A stretch of DNA of 64,000 nt from Alkalihalobacterium elongatum (GCF_019024285.1 NZ_WMKZ01000001.1:1-64000), one strand, 5' to 3'. Numbered from the stretch's first letter, positions 1 to 8,657 are shown. Notes: generated by a model from the letters alone, not told the origin. A program made the numbers and translations.

Positions 1-63
1 CTATTTCCACTAATAATACATATGGAAAAAAGTTTCATATATTCAAAATACATACTATCGTGC

Positions 64-84
64 AACGCCAATGGGTCAGACCCC
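64..84. repeat. Partial copy of GGGGTCTGACCCC repeat
   Basis: The stretch matches the right half of the element at 3433-3484 (core GGGTCAGACCCC preceded by an AACGC-AATG-like arm). Only one arm is present, so it looks like a truncated copy. It lies downstream of the globin terminator. Confidence 0.5.
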
Positions 85-110
85 ACACCCCATATAAAAA
101 TATAGAAAAA

Positions 111-150
111 CAGCACGTTGTGAAAATCAATCAAAAACGTGCTGTTTATT
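111..150 (-). terminator. Rho-independent terminator after globin gene
   Basis: Inverted repeat AACAGCACGT / ACGTGCTGTT with a T-run on the minus strand, just downstream of the truncated haemoglobin stop codon. Confidence 0.8.
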
Positions 151-165
151 AATAGCTTAAAATAT

Positions 166-528
166 TTACTTATACATTATATCGTCTCTCAGTGAAGCCA
201 CTTTACTTAAAGCCTCATCAATATCAGCCTCACTTACTCCAAAGTGTGCTAAGGCATCATGAAGATGTTTTGCAATGGCATTAAAATGCTCAGGTTGTAT
301 GTTCATTCCCTCATGAGCTTTTGCCATTGATTGACCAGAATATGTATTAGGACCTCCAAGGGCATAACTAATAAATTTTGTCTGGTGAAGGCGTTGCTTT
401 TCCATATCAGTATCTTTGAAAAAGTGATTAACCGTATCGTCTTTAAGAACCAATTCATTGTAAAAATAATCTACTACTTTTGCGATGGTATCTTCGCCAC
501 CAACTTTTTCATATAATGTTTGTCCCAA
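166..528 (-). CDS. glbN: Group I truncated haemoglobin
   Basis: A 120-residue 2-on-2 globin, the usual length for group I (TrHbN). The N-terminal LYEKVGGEDTI segment is typical; Phe22-Tyr23 fit positions B9/B10, where Tyr stabilises bound O2 or NO. GG at 58-59 precedes helix F, and His72 in KAHEGM is the likely proximal haem ligand. Known family roles are O2/NO chemistry and NO detoxification in the cytoplasm. It is a single-gene unit: a terminator follows and a GAGGTG ribosome site precedes the ATG. No partner reductase lies nearby, so its physiological role here is not shown. Confidence 0.93.
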   Translation of the reverse strand: MGQTLYEKVGGEDTIAKVVDYFYNELVLKDDTVNHFFKDTDMEKQRLHQTKFISYALGGPNTYSGQSMAKAHEGMNIQPEHFNAIAKHLHDALAHFGVSEADIDEALSKVASLRDDIMYK

Positions 529-603
529 TTATTTACACCTCTTTTTTAGTTTTTTCATAATTATTGTTTTCAGATTGGTTAATTTTTAACCATAAAGAAG
601 AAG

Positions 604-647
604 GGGGTCTGTCCCCCATCGCATTAATGCGATGGGGGACAGACCCC
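604..647. repeat. Perfect 44-bp palindrome (GGGGTCTGTCCCC family)
   Basis: Two exact 22-base arms meet at AATT-like centre GCATTAATGC; the ends read GGGGTCTGTCCCC and GGGGACAGACCCC. It sits between the divergently transcribed globin and SDR genes and lacks a T-run, so it is not a plain terminator. Related copies occur at 64-84 and 3433-3484, and a sister type at 38211-38258. The layout resembles REP/REPIN elements. Confidence 0.85.
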
Positions 648-717
648 AAAACCAAAAACATGGTAGAATAAACCAATAGCGCTTTATAATAAAAGATGTT
701 TAGGAGGGATTGATCTT

Positions 718-1362
718 ATGAAAGTGTTTGTCGTTGGATCAAATGGACAAATTGGAAAACATCTTATACATTTTTTAAGTGAAAGTAACGAACATACTGT
801 CAAAGCGATGGTTCGCAAGGAAGAACAAGCAGCAGCTTTTGAAAAACAGGGTGTGGAAACAGCACTGACAGATTTAGAAGGTAGTGTAGATGAAATTGCC
901 AAAGCAGCCAAAGGTTGTGACGCCATCGTTTTTACCGCGGGATCTGGAGGACACACAGGTGCAGAAAAAACGCTTTTAGTTGACCTTGATGGAGCTGCAA
1001 AAACGATAGAAGCCGCTGAAAAAATAGGAATTAAAAGGTTTATTATGGTTAGTGCCTTGCAGGCTCACAGAAGAGAAAACTGGAATGAAAAGATAAAACC
1101 TTACTATGTCGCCAAGCATTATGCAGACAAAATTCTTGAACAAAGTACTTTAGCGCACACCATCATCCGACCCGGTCTCCTTTTAAATGAACCAGCAATA
1201 GGAAAAGTCTCTGCTGCGGAGAATTTAGAACGAGGATCTATCACTCGCGAAGACGTAGCCCATACCATTATGGTAGCTTTACATGAGGATCATACAATTA
1301 ATCGCTCATTTGATCTCGTGACTGGTGAAGATTTAATTGTTGATGCGTTAAGAAAGATCTAA
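718..1362 (+). CDS. NAD(P)-binding SDR-like protein (YhfK type)
   Basis: A 214-residue atypical short-chain dehydrogenase. The N-terminal Rossmann motif GSNGQIGKHL (about residues 7-16) binds NAD(P); the strand VFTAGSGG and the later YYVAKHYAD stretch (Tyr and Lys separated by three residues) are as in YhfK/NAD(P)H-binding family members, followed by the HTIIRPGLL segment typical of NmrA/YhfK-like proteins. Start ATG has an AGGAGG site. It is monocistronic, with a terminator behind it. Substrate unknown; in this family members may act as redox sensors or reductases. Confidence 0.85.
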   Translation: MKVFVVGSNGQIGKHLIHFLSESNEHTVKAMVRKEEQAAAFEKQGVETALTDLEGSVDEIAKAAKGCDAIVFTAGSGGHTGAEKTLLVDLDGAAKTIEAAEKIGIKRFIMVSALQAHRRENWNEKIKPYYVAKHYADKILEQSTLAHTIIRPGLLLNEPAIGKVSAAENLERGSITREDVAHTIMVALHEDHTINRSFDLVTGEDLIVDALRKI

Positions 1363-1373
1363 CCATTACATTT

Positions 1374-1407
1374 AAAGCCTACATGTTCAAAAACATTGTA
1401 GGCTTTT
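1374..1407 (+). terminator. Terminator after SDR-like gene
   Basis: AAAGCCTACATG / CATTGTAGGCTTTT hairpin with a T-rich tail directly after the stop codon. Confidence 0.8.
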
Positions 1408-1440
1408 GTTCGCTCCTTACTTTCTATTCCAATATGAAGA

Positions 1441-1953
1441 CTAATAGGATTGTAATGACTCATGTGAGTTTGTTCGCATATTACTAGTGGGTTGTCGTCT
1501 AATTTTCTCAACCAAATACTGTACAAGATATAATAAATAGGCTTTGTAATGGATATACATAAAGAACTGAAATTGATTTAACCGGTTGAGACGTACAATT
1601 TTTAACTTCTTAAAGACATCCATCATAACAAAGGCAAAAATCCCATCTGCAATACCATTTAGGAGCACAAACTTTTTGAAGTTTCCATACGAATATTTTA
1701 GGATCCACATACAAAGCGGCATATAAGGTCCCACACTAAAAGGAAGTTCATCCCTTAAAAATGACTTTTTCTTTTCGTAAAATTTCCACCACTTCCGCTT
1801 GTTCCCATACATATGATTGATGACCTCAAAAATAACAATAAATACACCAGCTATCGAATATCGCTTAAAACTACGTTTACCAATGAAAATTAACGATAAC
1901 CACGGTATCATTACCAACCCTAAATTAAATAAAAAATGTCTTCTTGTGATCAT
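1441..1953 (-). CDS. Unknown multi-pass membrane protein
   Basis: A 170-residue protein I cannot name. It has hydrophobic segments near residues 8-25, 32-47, 75-90 and 98-112, separated by very basic loops (GNKRKWWKFYEKKK), and a basic C-terminal tail. Aromatic content is high. The ATG start follows GAGGTGA at a sensible distance. It stands alone between a terminator and the signal peptidase gene. The membrane location is an inference from hydrophobicity; no catalytic motif is visible. Confidence 0.6.
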   Translation of the reverse strand: MITRRHFLFNLGLVMIPWLSLIFIGKRSFKRYSIAGVFIVIFEVINHMYGNKRKWWKFYEKKKSFLRDELPFSVGPYMPLCMWILKYSYGNFKKFVLLNGIADGIFAFVMMDVFKKLKIVRLNRLNQFQFFMYIHYKAYLLYLVQYLVEKIRRQPTSNMRTNSHESLQSY

Positions 1954-2131
1954 AAGTCACCTCACCTCATTTTTACTTTTTTTTAAATTGTCCATTATCA
2001 CAAAAAAAAACCGCCACTGTTAGCAAAAGGGCAGATTTGAGGGGGAAAATATGAAATTTTACTTACCCCATTAATTGTTCTTGTTGCTCAACCCTCGCCC
2101 CTTTATTTCAAGATATAATTCACTCTTTATC

Positions 2132-2746
2132 TTAAAAGTTAGTCATGTTATCAAATGGATAATATCTAAATAAAACTTTTCCTAGTACATTTTCAATTGG
2201 AATAGGGCCTATATCTCTACTGTCATGACTACCATTTCTATTATCGCCCATTACGAAAACATGGTTTTCTGGCACAACAATTGTTTCAAATGGAAACTGC
2301 ATCCCATCTTTTAAGTAGTCCTCATCTAATTCCTTTCCGTTACGATGGACTTTACCATCTATATACTCTAATAAATCACCTGGTTCTCCGATAATTCTTT
2401 TAATCCAATAATTTGTTTCATTATAATTCCTGTTCAAAACCTTACTGACAATGGGACTCTCTAATAAGTTGTCCTTCATAGTCCTCTCTTTGCTTATACG
2501 ACTATCAATAATCACTATATCGTTATACTTTGGCTCTCCACCCAAAGTGTAGCTACTTTTTGACACTATAACACGGTCTCCACTATCTCTGTCTTTGAAT
2601 GGGTCTTTTCCATCTAACGTTGGTTCCATGGAACTACCCATTACCGAAAAAGGTTGAATAACAAATGCGCTTATAATAATTGATAACGTTATTGTAAACA
2701 AAAGAATTTTACTCCAATTAACAACCTCTGAAACTAATCTAATCAA
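2132..2746 (-). CDS. lepB: Type I signal peptidase
   Basis: Membrane serine protease that removes signal peptides on the outer face of the membrane. From the chosen start it has one N-terminal transmembrane helix, then GSSMEPTL with nucleophile Ser39, and YWIKRIIGEPGD with general base Lys116, then the conserved GDNRNGSHDSR box near the C-terminus. A longer frame begins at 2776, but TTG at 2746 has an AGGAG site 8 bases upstream, giving 204 residues. The linker between Ser and Lys boxes is longer than in short SipS forms. It is a lone gene; substrates cannot be inferred from neighbours. Confidence 0.93.
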   Translation of the reverse strand: MIRLVSEVVNWSKILLFTITLSIIISAFVIQPFSVMGSSMEPTLDGKDPFKDRDSGDRVIVSKSSYTLGGEPKYNDIVIIDSRISKERTMKDNLLESPIVSKVLNRNYNETNYWIKRIIGEPGDLLEYIDGKVHRNGKELDEDYLKDGMQFPFETIVVPENHVFVMGDNRNGSHDSRDIGPIPIENVLGKVLFRYYPFDNMTNF

Positions 2747-2892
2747 CTCTTTCACTCCTATTAAAATAATTTTCAAATGTTTTGAAATTTTTCCCCTGAA
2801 TAAACATTTTAAAAATTATATTTATTACTAATTTCCCCTCATCTATACTGTTTCTATTAGTTTAACACAATTTCCCAATAAAGATGAACATA

Positions 2893-2930
2893 AATAAAGG
2901 GCTGCATCAACTACAGCCCTTTATTTTACT
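2893..2930 (-). terminator. Terminator after broken lipoprotein gene
   Basis: AAAGGGCTG / CAGCCCTTT stem with T-rich flanks; symmetrical enough to work in both directions. Confidence 0.8.
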
Positions 2931-2966
2931 AATGCAACCATTTATTCAATAATCAAAACTATATAA

Positions 2967-3468
2967 TTAACCTTCATATTTTTCTTGCCAACCTTCTAAC
3001 CACTTCTGATAATCTCCCTGTATCTCTTCTGGTGTTTTCCCATCTAACGAAGGCGGTGCTCCACCTACATCGTTGTCTTTTGAAATTGGATAAGAACTGC
3101 CTCCAATTACTTCTCCTTCAAATAACCAAACAGTTACGATTGTTTTTCCGATATCAAATTGTTCATCTAAAGGTTGATTCTTAATAATGAAGGTCACAGT
3201 ATCAATTCGTTTATTAAAGTATTCATCTGGCTCATTATATTGAACGGCCCAAACTTGTTCGTTAAAAAACTTCAGTAAGTCAAACTTTGAAAAACTCTTG
3301 CCAGCCGTCTCTTTCGTGTGAAATAACCTCAAATCCTTCATTACTTAAATAGTTCTTTGCAATTGTTGCATTTTCACTTAATTCATTGCAGCCCACTAAG
3401 AAAAAGAATGAAAATAAAGACAAAACCAAATAGGGGTCTGATCCCCACTTTGTTAACGCATAACGCAA
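2967..3468 (-). pseudogene. Lipoprotein gene, frameshifted and start lost
   Basis: Two reading frames make one protein. The 5' part (3280-3468) encodes a hydrophobic stretch ending in the lipobox-like FLVGC, then NYLSNEGFEVISHERDGW. At the five-T run near 3288-3292 the frame shifts, and the second part (2967-3341) continues with KFDLLKFFNEQVW to the end at GWQEKYEG. No good start exists: the codons before the hydrophobic segment come from the palindromic repeat at 3433-3484. The resulting family looks like small Bacillus lipoproteins of unknown role. One base could be a sequencing error, but the missing start argues for true decay. Confidence 0.7.
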
Positions 3469-3484
3469 TGGGGGTCAGACCCCA
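3433..3484. repeat. GGGGTCTGATCCCC palindromic element
   Basis: Ends GGGGTCTGATCCCC and GGGGGTCAGACCCC flank an A/T-rich centre with TTAACGCATAACG. It fuses to two genes: it supplies the last codons and TGA stop (3475-3477) of the upstream gene and replaces the start region of the downstream lipoprotein pseudogene. Confidence 0.85.
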
Positions 3485-4044
3485 TAAGAACGATAGAGAT
3501 TAAACAAACCTTTATGCTTCATCTTGAGTTTTTCATTATCTTTATATTTCAACATAGTCTCATAATAGGTGCAGGCAGCTTTCAGAAGTGCTACGGTAAA
3601 TGCATCTTTAGGTAAGCTAAATTCTTTAATTAGACTATTAGACAGTTCTGGAGCTCCTTTGTCTTCTCGAACAAATGAGAGTTGTAAAACTAAACGTGTT
3701 TCATCATATGTTTGTAATGTAATCATTTTATAGTAGAAGTCAAAATATTCTATTGCTCTCCCTTCTTTTAGATAAGCAGTTAATAACGTAATATAGGTTT
3801 CCCATAATTCATTTAGGTTGCCAAATTCGTTTTCACCTATGATTTCTTGCTCATTTAATGTTATTCTAATAAATCCTTTTGGAGAGAAATCTAAATTATC
3901 GTTCAAGTATCTCAATGCTACCTTAATTTCCTTTTCTTTTTCCATGTCCTCAAAATCTATATATTGTTTTTCAAAATCTGTTTCACTTAATTTTTCATTA
4001 AACCATATGTTGTTTTTACTAATAAAGGTACGAATTTCAATCAT
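3475..4044 (-). CDS. Hypothetical cytoplasmic protein with repeat-derived C-end
   Basis: A 189-residue acidic protein with no signal peptide or membrane helix; I do not recognise a family. The start ATG has a GAGGCG site. A central hydrophobic helix (LWETYITLLTAYL) and a Lys-rich end suggest a compact helical protein. The final residues YGV and the stop codon lie inside the palindromic repeat, so the original C-terminus has probably been altered. It is followed by the broken lipoprotein gene and may once have formed an operon with it. Confidence 0.6.
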   Translation of the reverse strand: MIEIRTFISKNNIWFNEKLSETDFEKQYIDFEDMEKEKEIKVALRYLNDNLDFSPKGFIRITLNEQEIIGENEFGNLNELWETYITLLTAYLKEGRAIEYFDFYYKMITLQTYDETRLVLQLSFVREDKGAPELSNSLIKEFSLPKDAFTVALLKAACTYYETMLKYKDNEKLKMKHKGLFNLYRSYGV

Positions 4045-4089
4045 TCCATCGCCTCTTTTTTATTGGCTTTTTTTCTGAACTTCAATAAG

Positions 4090-4118
4090 CAATAGGAGCT
4101 GCCTTGACGACAACTCCT
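4090..4118 (-). terminator. Terminator after 4159-4818
   Basis: AGGAGTTGTCG / AGGCAGCTCCT imperfect hairpin followed on the minus strand by ATTGCTTATT. Confidence 0.5.
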
Positions 4119-4158
4119 GCAATTAAACTCAAACTCCCTTTACATGAACGATCTTACT

Positions 4159-4818
4159 TCACTTTTTTATGAATAATGCTTTTAAAATAGTTTTTACTAC
4201 CGAATCAGATTCTTTATGTATGCTGACTTTATCTAAAAATGGAAAATCGTTAGGACTAACGGACAATCTCGCAATTGGTTTCACTTTATCTTCATAAACC
4301 CATTCGTCTCCAATCCCGCCTTGTTTAAATAGAGACTTTGGGAAAAAGTAGATGGTTCCATCTCTCCACTGGTCTGGTTCATCATTATTATTGATCGAAA
4401 AGTAATAATAACGTTTTTTTCCTTTATTCGTAGTAACCGATAAGCAAAGGTTTCTAATCGAACCAACATGCCTACTCCTATTTAAAACTGCAAAAAATAA
4501 AGACCATACTCCGTCGGATGAAGCGAACACTGCTTTAATCGGCTTACCATTAAAGAGTGAACTATTTTGGGGCTCAAATTCAGTGATCGAGGGATTATTA
4601 GATCCGTGTACTAAGACATTTTTATTTTCAATTACATAATTTAAAAACAAATATAATGGGTATTTACTGTTATATGAAATTAGACTACCATCACCTGTTG
4701 ATAAATACCTCGTGGAAATTTCTTCAAACTCAGTTATCGCTTGCTCTGGCAATTTCAACTCATCTATTTTTAATAATTGGGATTTATCTAGAATGAATTT
4801 TTTCATTAGATTTATCAT
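4159..4818 (-). CDS. Conserved hypothetical; possible ART-like fold
   Basis: A 219-residue soluble protein. The central part has LVHGSNN (near residue 90), then AVFASSDGVWSLFFAVLNR. A His-Gly-Ser turn followed by a 'VFAT/S-D-xxx-A-L-F-F-A' helix is reminiscent of RNA 2'-phosphotransferase or ADP-ribosyltransferase folds, but this is a resemblance only and I see no complete catalytic triad. The ATG has no strong ribosome site; GGAGGTG lies further upstream near 4840. Flanked by terminators on both sides, so it is a single-gene unit. Confidence 0.55.
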   Translation of the reverse strand: MINLMKKFILDKSQLLKIDELKLPEQAITEFEEISTRYLSTGDGSLISYNSKYPLYLFLNYVIENKNVLVHGSNNPSITEFEPQNSSLFNGKPIKAVFASSDGVWSLFFAVLNRSRHVGSIRNLCLSVTTNKGKKRYYYFSINNNDEPDQWRDGTIYFFPKSLFKQGGIGDEWVYEDKVKPIARLSVSPNDFPFLDKVSIHKESDSVVKTILKALFIKK

Positions 4819-4849
4819 TCTTTTTCTTATAATCTATGACACCTCCTGA

Positions 4850-4868
4850 AGCAAAAAAATCGCTTCTT
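4850..4868 (-). terminator. Short hairpin after alpha/beta hydrolase gene
   Basis: GAAGC / GCTTC stem around a T-rich loop, just past the stop at 4897. Weak as a terminator. Confidence 0.4.
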
Positions 4869-4896
4869 TAATGATGGCACTTATTTGGATAACTCA

Positions 4897-5670
4897 TCAC
4901 AATTTTTTGAGCCAGTCCCTTATAAGGAACTGCACGGTTACTCTTTTTTCAATCTGCAGTAAGTGACCTGAATGGAGAATAGCAAATGTTGAATTTGGAA
5001 GCTTATCGTAAAGCCTGTAATAGTCCTTGTAACCACAGATTGAATCTAACTTCCCAGCAATTAGTAGAGATTTTCCAATGTATGGTTTAGCTAAAGGATC
5101 TGCATTAAAAAAGTAGCCAGAGTCTCTCCAGTTTGATGCTAGAAACGCCCGATCCGCAAGAAGGCGGCCTGGTTGAATTTCATCTAAGAATAATTGAAGA
5201 TTTTCAGCAGATTGATAAACCATTAAAGTTTCAAAAGCGTTCCGAATCTCGAAATCTACTTTAGTTAAAGCGGTCTCATCGCGATCATATACCGTTTTTC
5301 TTGGGACAGTTCTCTCTTTCTGGTGGATAACTGGAGCCAATAAACATAGTCCTTCGAGTTTATCGCTAATAAAACCTTGAGCGATATAGCCCCCAAAGGA
5401 ATGCCCTATTATTGATAACGTTTGATTTCCGAGGAATTTAGAGATAAAAGCGGAAAGTAATAGTCGGATTCCTTCAGTTGATTCGATGTCTTTACAAATG
5501 CTTTGCCCATGCCATGGAAGGTCCACATAAACACGCTGAAATCCTTGCTTTTCTTTAAAGACAGGTTCTAGCCATTTCTTCATTGACCTATGGTCGGTTC
5601 CCATCGCATGAAGTATTAGAATGGGGTGCCCGCTTCCTTCAATTTCGTAATATAAACAGTTATGATCCAT
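4897..5670 (-). CDS. Alpha/beta hydrolase
   Basis: Serine hydrolase of the alpha/beta fold. From Met at 5670 (257 residues) the core starts at once with YYEIEGSGHPILILHAMG (oxyanion region), followed by VDLPWHG and the nucleophile elbow GHSFGGY with Ser91; Asp in GKLDSICG and His in HSGHLLQIE complete the triad. The open frame continues to a TTG at 5748, but those extra residues look unlike the family and have no ribosome site. Substrate unknown. The DUF2283 gene ends just upstream, so they may be co-transcribed. Confidence 0.88.
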   Translation of the reverse strand: MDHNCLYYEIEGSGHPILILHAMGTDHRSMKKWLEPVFKEKQGFQRVYVDLPWHGQSICKDIESTEGIRLLLSAFISKFLGNQTLSIIGHSFGGYIAQGFISDKLEGLCLLAPVIHQKERTVPRKTVYDRDETALTKVDFEIRNAFETLMVYQSAENLQLFLDEIQPGRLLADRAFLASNWRDSGYFFNADPLAKPYIGKSLLIAGKLDSICGYKDYYRLYDKLPNSTFAILHSGHLLQIEKRVTVQFLIRDWLKKL

Positions 5671-5744
5671 GCAATATCTCACTAAGATTCCAACTTTCTT
5701 CACTCTATAAGATAATTTGTTTACGTTTTGTAAAGAAAAAAGTT

Positions 5745-6044
5745 TCAAAGTCCAATCGAAATCAATAGAAATATCAACAATATGTAATAAACTTCTCCGT
5801 TCTCGTTTGTTTTCGTTATGAACTGCTTTTCCTCACACCTTAAAGAACTTAGTTTTATTGCAGAGGTACCACCTAACTCTATTCCGACAATCGGGACTTC
5901 ACTTCCTAAGTCTAAGTTCAAATCTGGATTTACTGGTAATTCCTCTGTATATGTCACTTCAAACTTAAAAGGCTCGCTTAAATATATATAACCCATGCCA
6001 GCAACCTTATCGTATGTAATTTGTTCAATAAAATCTTCAGCCAA
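5745..6044 (-). CDS. DUF2283-like small protein
   Basis: A 99-residue protein whose N-terminal 60 residues match the DUF2283 pattern: ITYDKVAGMGYIYLSEP, then TEELPVNPDLNLDLGSE and VGIELGG. Function of the family is unknown. The last residues (YYILLIFLLISIGL) are hydrophobic and unlike the family, which may mark a shifted or extended C-terminus. The gene lies just before the alpha/beta hydrolase on the same strand. Confidence 0.65.
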   Translation of the reverse strand: MAEDFIEQITYDKVAGMGYIYLSEPFKFEVTYTEELPVNPDLNLDLGSEVPIVGIELGGTSAIKLSSLRCEEKQFITKTNENGEVYYILLIFLLISIGL

Positions 6045-6189
6045 TTAAAGACAGACCCTTCACTTTTTCTGGTGCAACACAGCTATCTATTATTATTAAA
6101 GAATTATTAAAGGTTTATTGATTGAATTCCTCTTTAAATTCCGCCTTTGCTCAATGAAAAAGAGAGAATTCAGTTAAAACGATTGCACA

Positions 6190-6405
6190 TTAGTTCAAGA
6201 AAAAGGATGCTAGTATAAAACCTATTATGATTACAAGAATAAGTATCCCTGTTCCTTTCCAACCTAAACTGCCAACTAAATCAACAAGACCTCCACTGTT
6301 TGCTCTATTATAAGCATCACCCATATTACCAGTTGCATTTCTTCTTAATTCCTCTTGTCTTAATCTTTCTCTTAGCCTCTCTGAAGTTTCCTTCTCTTCA
6401 CTCAC
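6190..6405 (-). CDS. Small single-TM protein (DUF6366-like)
   Basis: 71 residues: a charged N-terminal helix rich in Glu and Arg (ERLRERLRQEELRRN), a TGNMGDAYNRAN linker, then GLGWKGTGILILVIIIGFIL as a C-terminal membrane helix. This fits a small Bacillus family I associate with DUF6366, a group of tail-anchored proteins of unknown function. The spacing of charges suggests the N-terminus stays in the cytoplasm. No clear operon partner. Confidence 0.65.
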   Translation of the reverse strand: MSEEKETSERLRERLRQEELRRNATGNMGDAYNRANSGGLVDLVGSLGWKGTGILILVIIIGFILASFFLN

Positions 6406-6476
6406 TTAAAAACCTTCACTTTTTCGATTTTATTTGCACTTACCAACTCGCCTTACGCACTACCCTCCACTTTAGT

Positions 6477-7037
6477 TCAATCAGCTTTAGTGATTTTCTC
6501 TATTAGTTGTTCTGTTGAAAGAATTGTAGCAAATTCATCATGTAAGGTTGCTAGTGATATTTCATGTACAGTTTCAGCGTCATAGAATTTATTATTGTGA
6601 CCAATCATCCCAAACGCAGCTGTTGCATCAGAAATTAAGTATGTATCGAAACCTAAATTACCGCTCATTCTTGTAGTAGTCGATATACAATGAGGTGTAG
6701 TCAGTCCAGTAATTACAACTGTTGTTATTTTCTTTCCCTTCAAAAACTCCTCTAAATTCGTATCAATAAAACTACTATTTACTTTCTTTGTTATAATGCA
6801 TTCTCCATCTATTGGCTTTACTATTTCTTTTATGGCAAACCCCTTATTATTAGGGTGCAATACTGAAGAAGGTGTGTCCGACGTATGTTTTATATATATA
6901 ACCTGCCAATTTTTTTCTCTCCATACTTTTAAGATCTTACTAATATTCTCTTCTGCGTTAGGATTATTACGTACTCCCCATTTCTTATCATCAAATGCTT
7001 TTTGAACATCTACTATAATTAAAGCCTTTTTCACCAT
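6477..7037 (-). CDS. Isochorismatase-family cysteine hydrolase
   Basis: 186 residues with the family's triad: Asp10 in ALIIVDVQKAF, Lys85 in the TKKVNSSF segment, and Cys117 in GLTTPHCISTT, followed by RMSGNLGFDTYLISDATAAF. Members hydrolyse small amides or vinyl ethers (nicotinamidase, pyrazinamidase, isochorismatase); substrate here is not evident. Start ATG has a GGAGG site 11 bases upstream. It is flanked by unrelated genes, so context gives no pathway. Confidence 0.9.
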   Translation of the reverse strand: MVKKALIIVDVQKAFDDKKWGVRNNPNAEENISKILKVWREKNWQVIYIKHTSDTPSSVLHPNNKGFAIKEIVKPIDGECIITKKVNSSFIDTNLEEFLKGKKITTVVITGLTTPHCISTTTRMSGNLGFDTYLISDATAAFGMIGHNNKFYDAETVHEISLATLHDEFATILSTEQLIEKITKAD

Positions 7038-7154
7038 ATAAAATAAGACCTCCAGGAAATATAATTCTTACAATCTAAAAATTGAACATTCCTATTGAAA
7101 GTTATGACCAGAGATACCTAATCTCTAACAAAAAATGCACATTTATAATACCCT

Positions 7155-8033
7155 TTAACAAAGCTGCTTAGTAAAAAAACATAGATCATGGCTATGTAGA
7201 AATCCAACTTTCTTATATAAATGAATAGCGTTTTTATTACTCAAATTAACACATAGAGTAATAGACTCAATACTCTCATAAGTAAATATCCATTTAAGGG
7301 CCACATTTAATAATTGACACCCTATTCCTTTTCCCCGTTCACTTTCTTTTACGGCAAAAAATTCAATACTTGCTTCCCCATAAGTAGGTTCTACTTCAAC
7401 ATAAATATAGCCGCATAATTGATGGTTAGTCTCGATAATAAAAGCTTTACGATCTTCATTAAGTCGGTCTAAAATTTGTTGACCACTGTAATATGTATTA
7501 GGAAAAGCTGTATCATGTATATCAACCATTTCAGCAATATATTCTTCTGTTAACTCGACAAGAGGAACCTCTTCTAGATCTTCTTGTCTGTTTCGGTCAA
7601 ACGTCAATATCGTTTGGTCACTATGTTTAACAAACGAAAGCTTATTAGCGAGCTCAAGGACGTTTTTATTTTGTTTATTGGGAAACATATGGATTGAATT
7701 TATTTCATTTGGAAGTAATTCCAACATTTTTTCCCACATACTATTAACAACGTCCCATTTATTCTCCTTAATAAATGGTCCCCATATTTCAGCACTTTTG
7801 CTCTCAAGGTCCGCATCAAATCCTAATACACCGATCAAGTTACCATCCTCAAGAAGAGTTAAAAAGCTGTTATTGTATGTGATATCTGTTATGTCTTCTT
7901 TTAATGAATGAGCGATTTCAGAGCTATCTTTACCACAATATCCAATATGAGCTTCTTCTCCTTGATTGAACTCTGAAATGAAATTAGCGACCATTTCGAC
8001 CTCGTCTTTTCTCATCAATTTTATAATTGCCAC
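7155..8033 (-). CDS. Tandem-domain GNAT acetyltransferase
   Basis: 292 residues, longer than a single GNAT. The N-terminal half (about 1-145) keeps the fold but no clear acetyl-CoA loop; the C-terminal half carries the Q/RxxGxG/A-type motif ERGKGIGCQLL and the typical VNLSNKNAIHLYKKVGF end. Acetyl group transfer from acetyl-CoA to an amine is the family reaction; the substrate is unknown. Start is GTG at 8033 with an AGGAGA site. Probably cytoplasmic. A second, unrelated GNAT gene follows immediately upstream on the same strand. Confidence 0.88.
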   Translation of the reverse strand: MAIIKLMRKDEVEMVANFISEFNQGEEAHIGYCGKDSSEIAHSLKEDITDITYNNSFLTLLEDGNLIGVLGFDADLESKSAEIWGPFIKENKWDVVNSMWEKMLELLPNEINSIHMFPNKQNKNVLELANKLSFVKHSDQTILTFDRNRQEDLEEVPLVELTEEYIAEMVDIHDTAFPNTYYSGQQILDRLNEDRKAFIIETNHQLCGYIYVEVEPTYGEASIEFFAVKESERGKGIGCQLLNVALKWIFTYESIESITLCVNLSNKNAIHLYKKVGFLHSHDLCFFTKQLC

Positions 8034-8114
8034 TTTAATCTCCTCATATCCATTAATCTTTTCGTTGAATAACTCTTGGTAGCAACATCCAATATCTAAA
8101 AATCTAAAATACTA

Positions 8115-8657
8115 CTACTGCTGAATAATCCCATAATAAACTAAATCTTCATAACGATTTTCTTTTTTTACATGATCAATCAATACGCCTTCTTTTTTCA
8201 TCCCTAATTTTTGTAAAACTCTTCCTGAAGCTGGATTGGATTGAAAGTAACGAGCAAATACTTTATGGTATTGTTTTTCTTCAAATGCAAATTGCAATAT
8301 TGCCTGGGCTGCCTCTGTCGCATATCCATTTCCCCAATATTCTTCACCAATCCAATAGGCGATTTCACCATGATTAAACTTTTGGTTATTAGATAACGCC
8401 ATCGCCCCATATAATTCTCCATTTTCTTTATCTGTGATAGCAAATTCATAGGATTTATTTGCAGTGAAATGATCAAGATGATGTTCAATCCAAGCTAAAG
8501 CATCCTCTATAGTGTATGGGTACGGTAAGTACAATGTATTTTTATAAATATTATAATTATTACATAGTTTAGTAACCGCTGCTGCATCAGATTTTTGAAA
8601 AAGTCTAAGTACGAGCCTATTAGTTGTAATTGTTTTATTTTGAGTATCATAGATCAT
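8115..8657 (-). CDS. GNAT acetyltransferase, RimJ/RimL type
   Basis: 180 residues with the RimJ/L hallmark start TNRLVLRLFQKSDA, the central GEIAYWIGEEYWGNGYATEA acetyl-CoA segment and the NPASGRVLQKLGMKKEG end. Relatives acetylate ribosomal protein N-termini or small molecules. GGAGG lies 8 bases before the ATG. It precedes the tandem GNAT and may share a transcript with it across an 80-base gap. Confidence 0.9.
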   Translation of the reverse strand: MIYDTQNKTITTNRLVLRLFQKSDAAAVTKLCNNYNIYKNTLYLPYPYTIEDALAWIEHHLDHFTANKSYEFAITDKENGELYGAMALSNNQKFNHGEIAYWIGEEYWGNGYATEAAQAILQFAFEEKQYHKVFARYFQSNPASGRVLQKLGMKKEGVLIDHVKKENRYEDLVYYGIIQQ

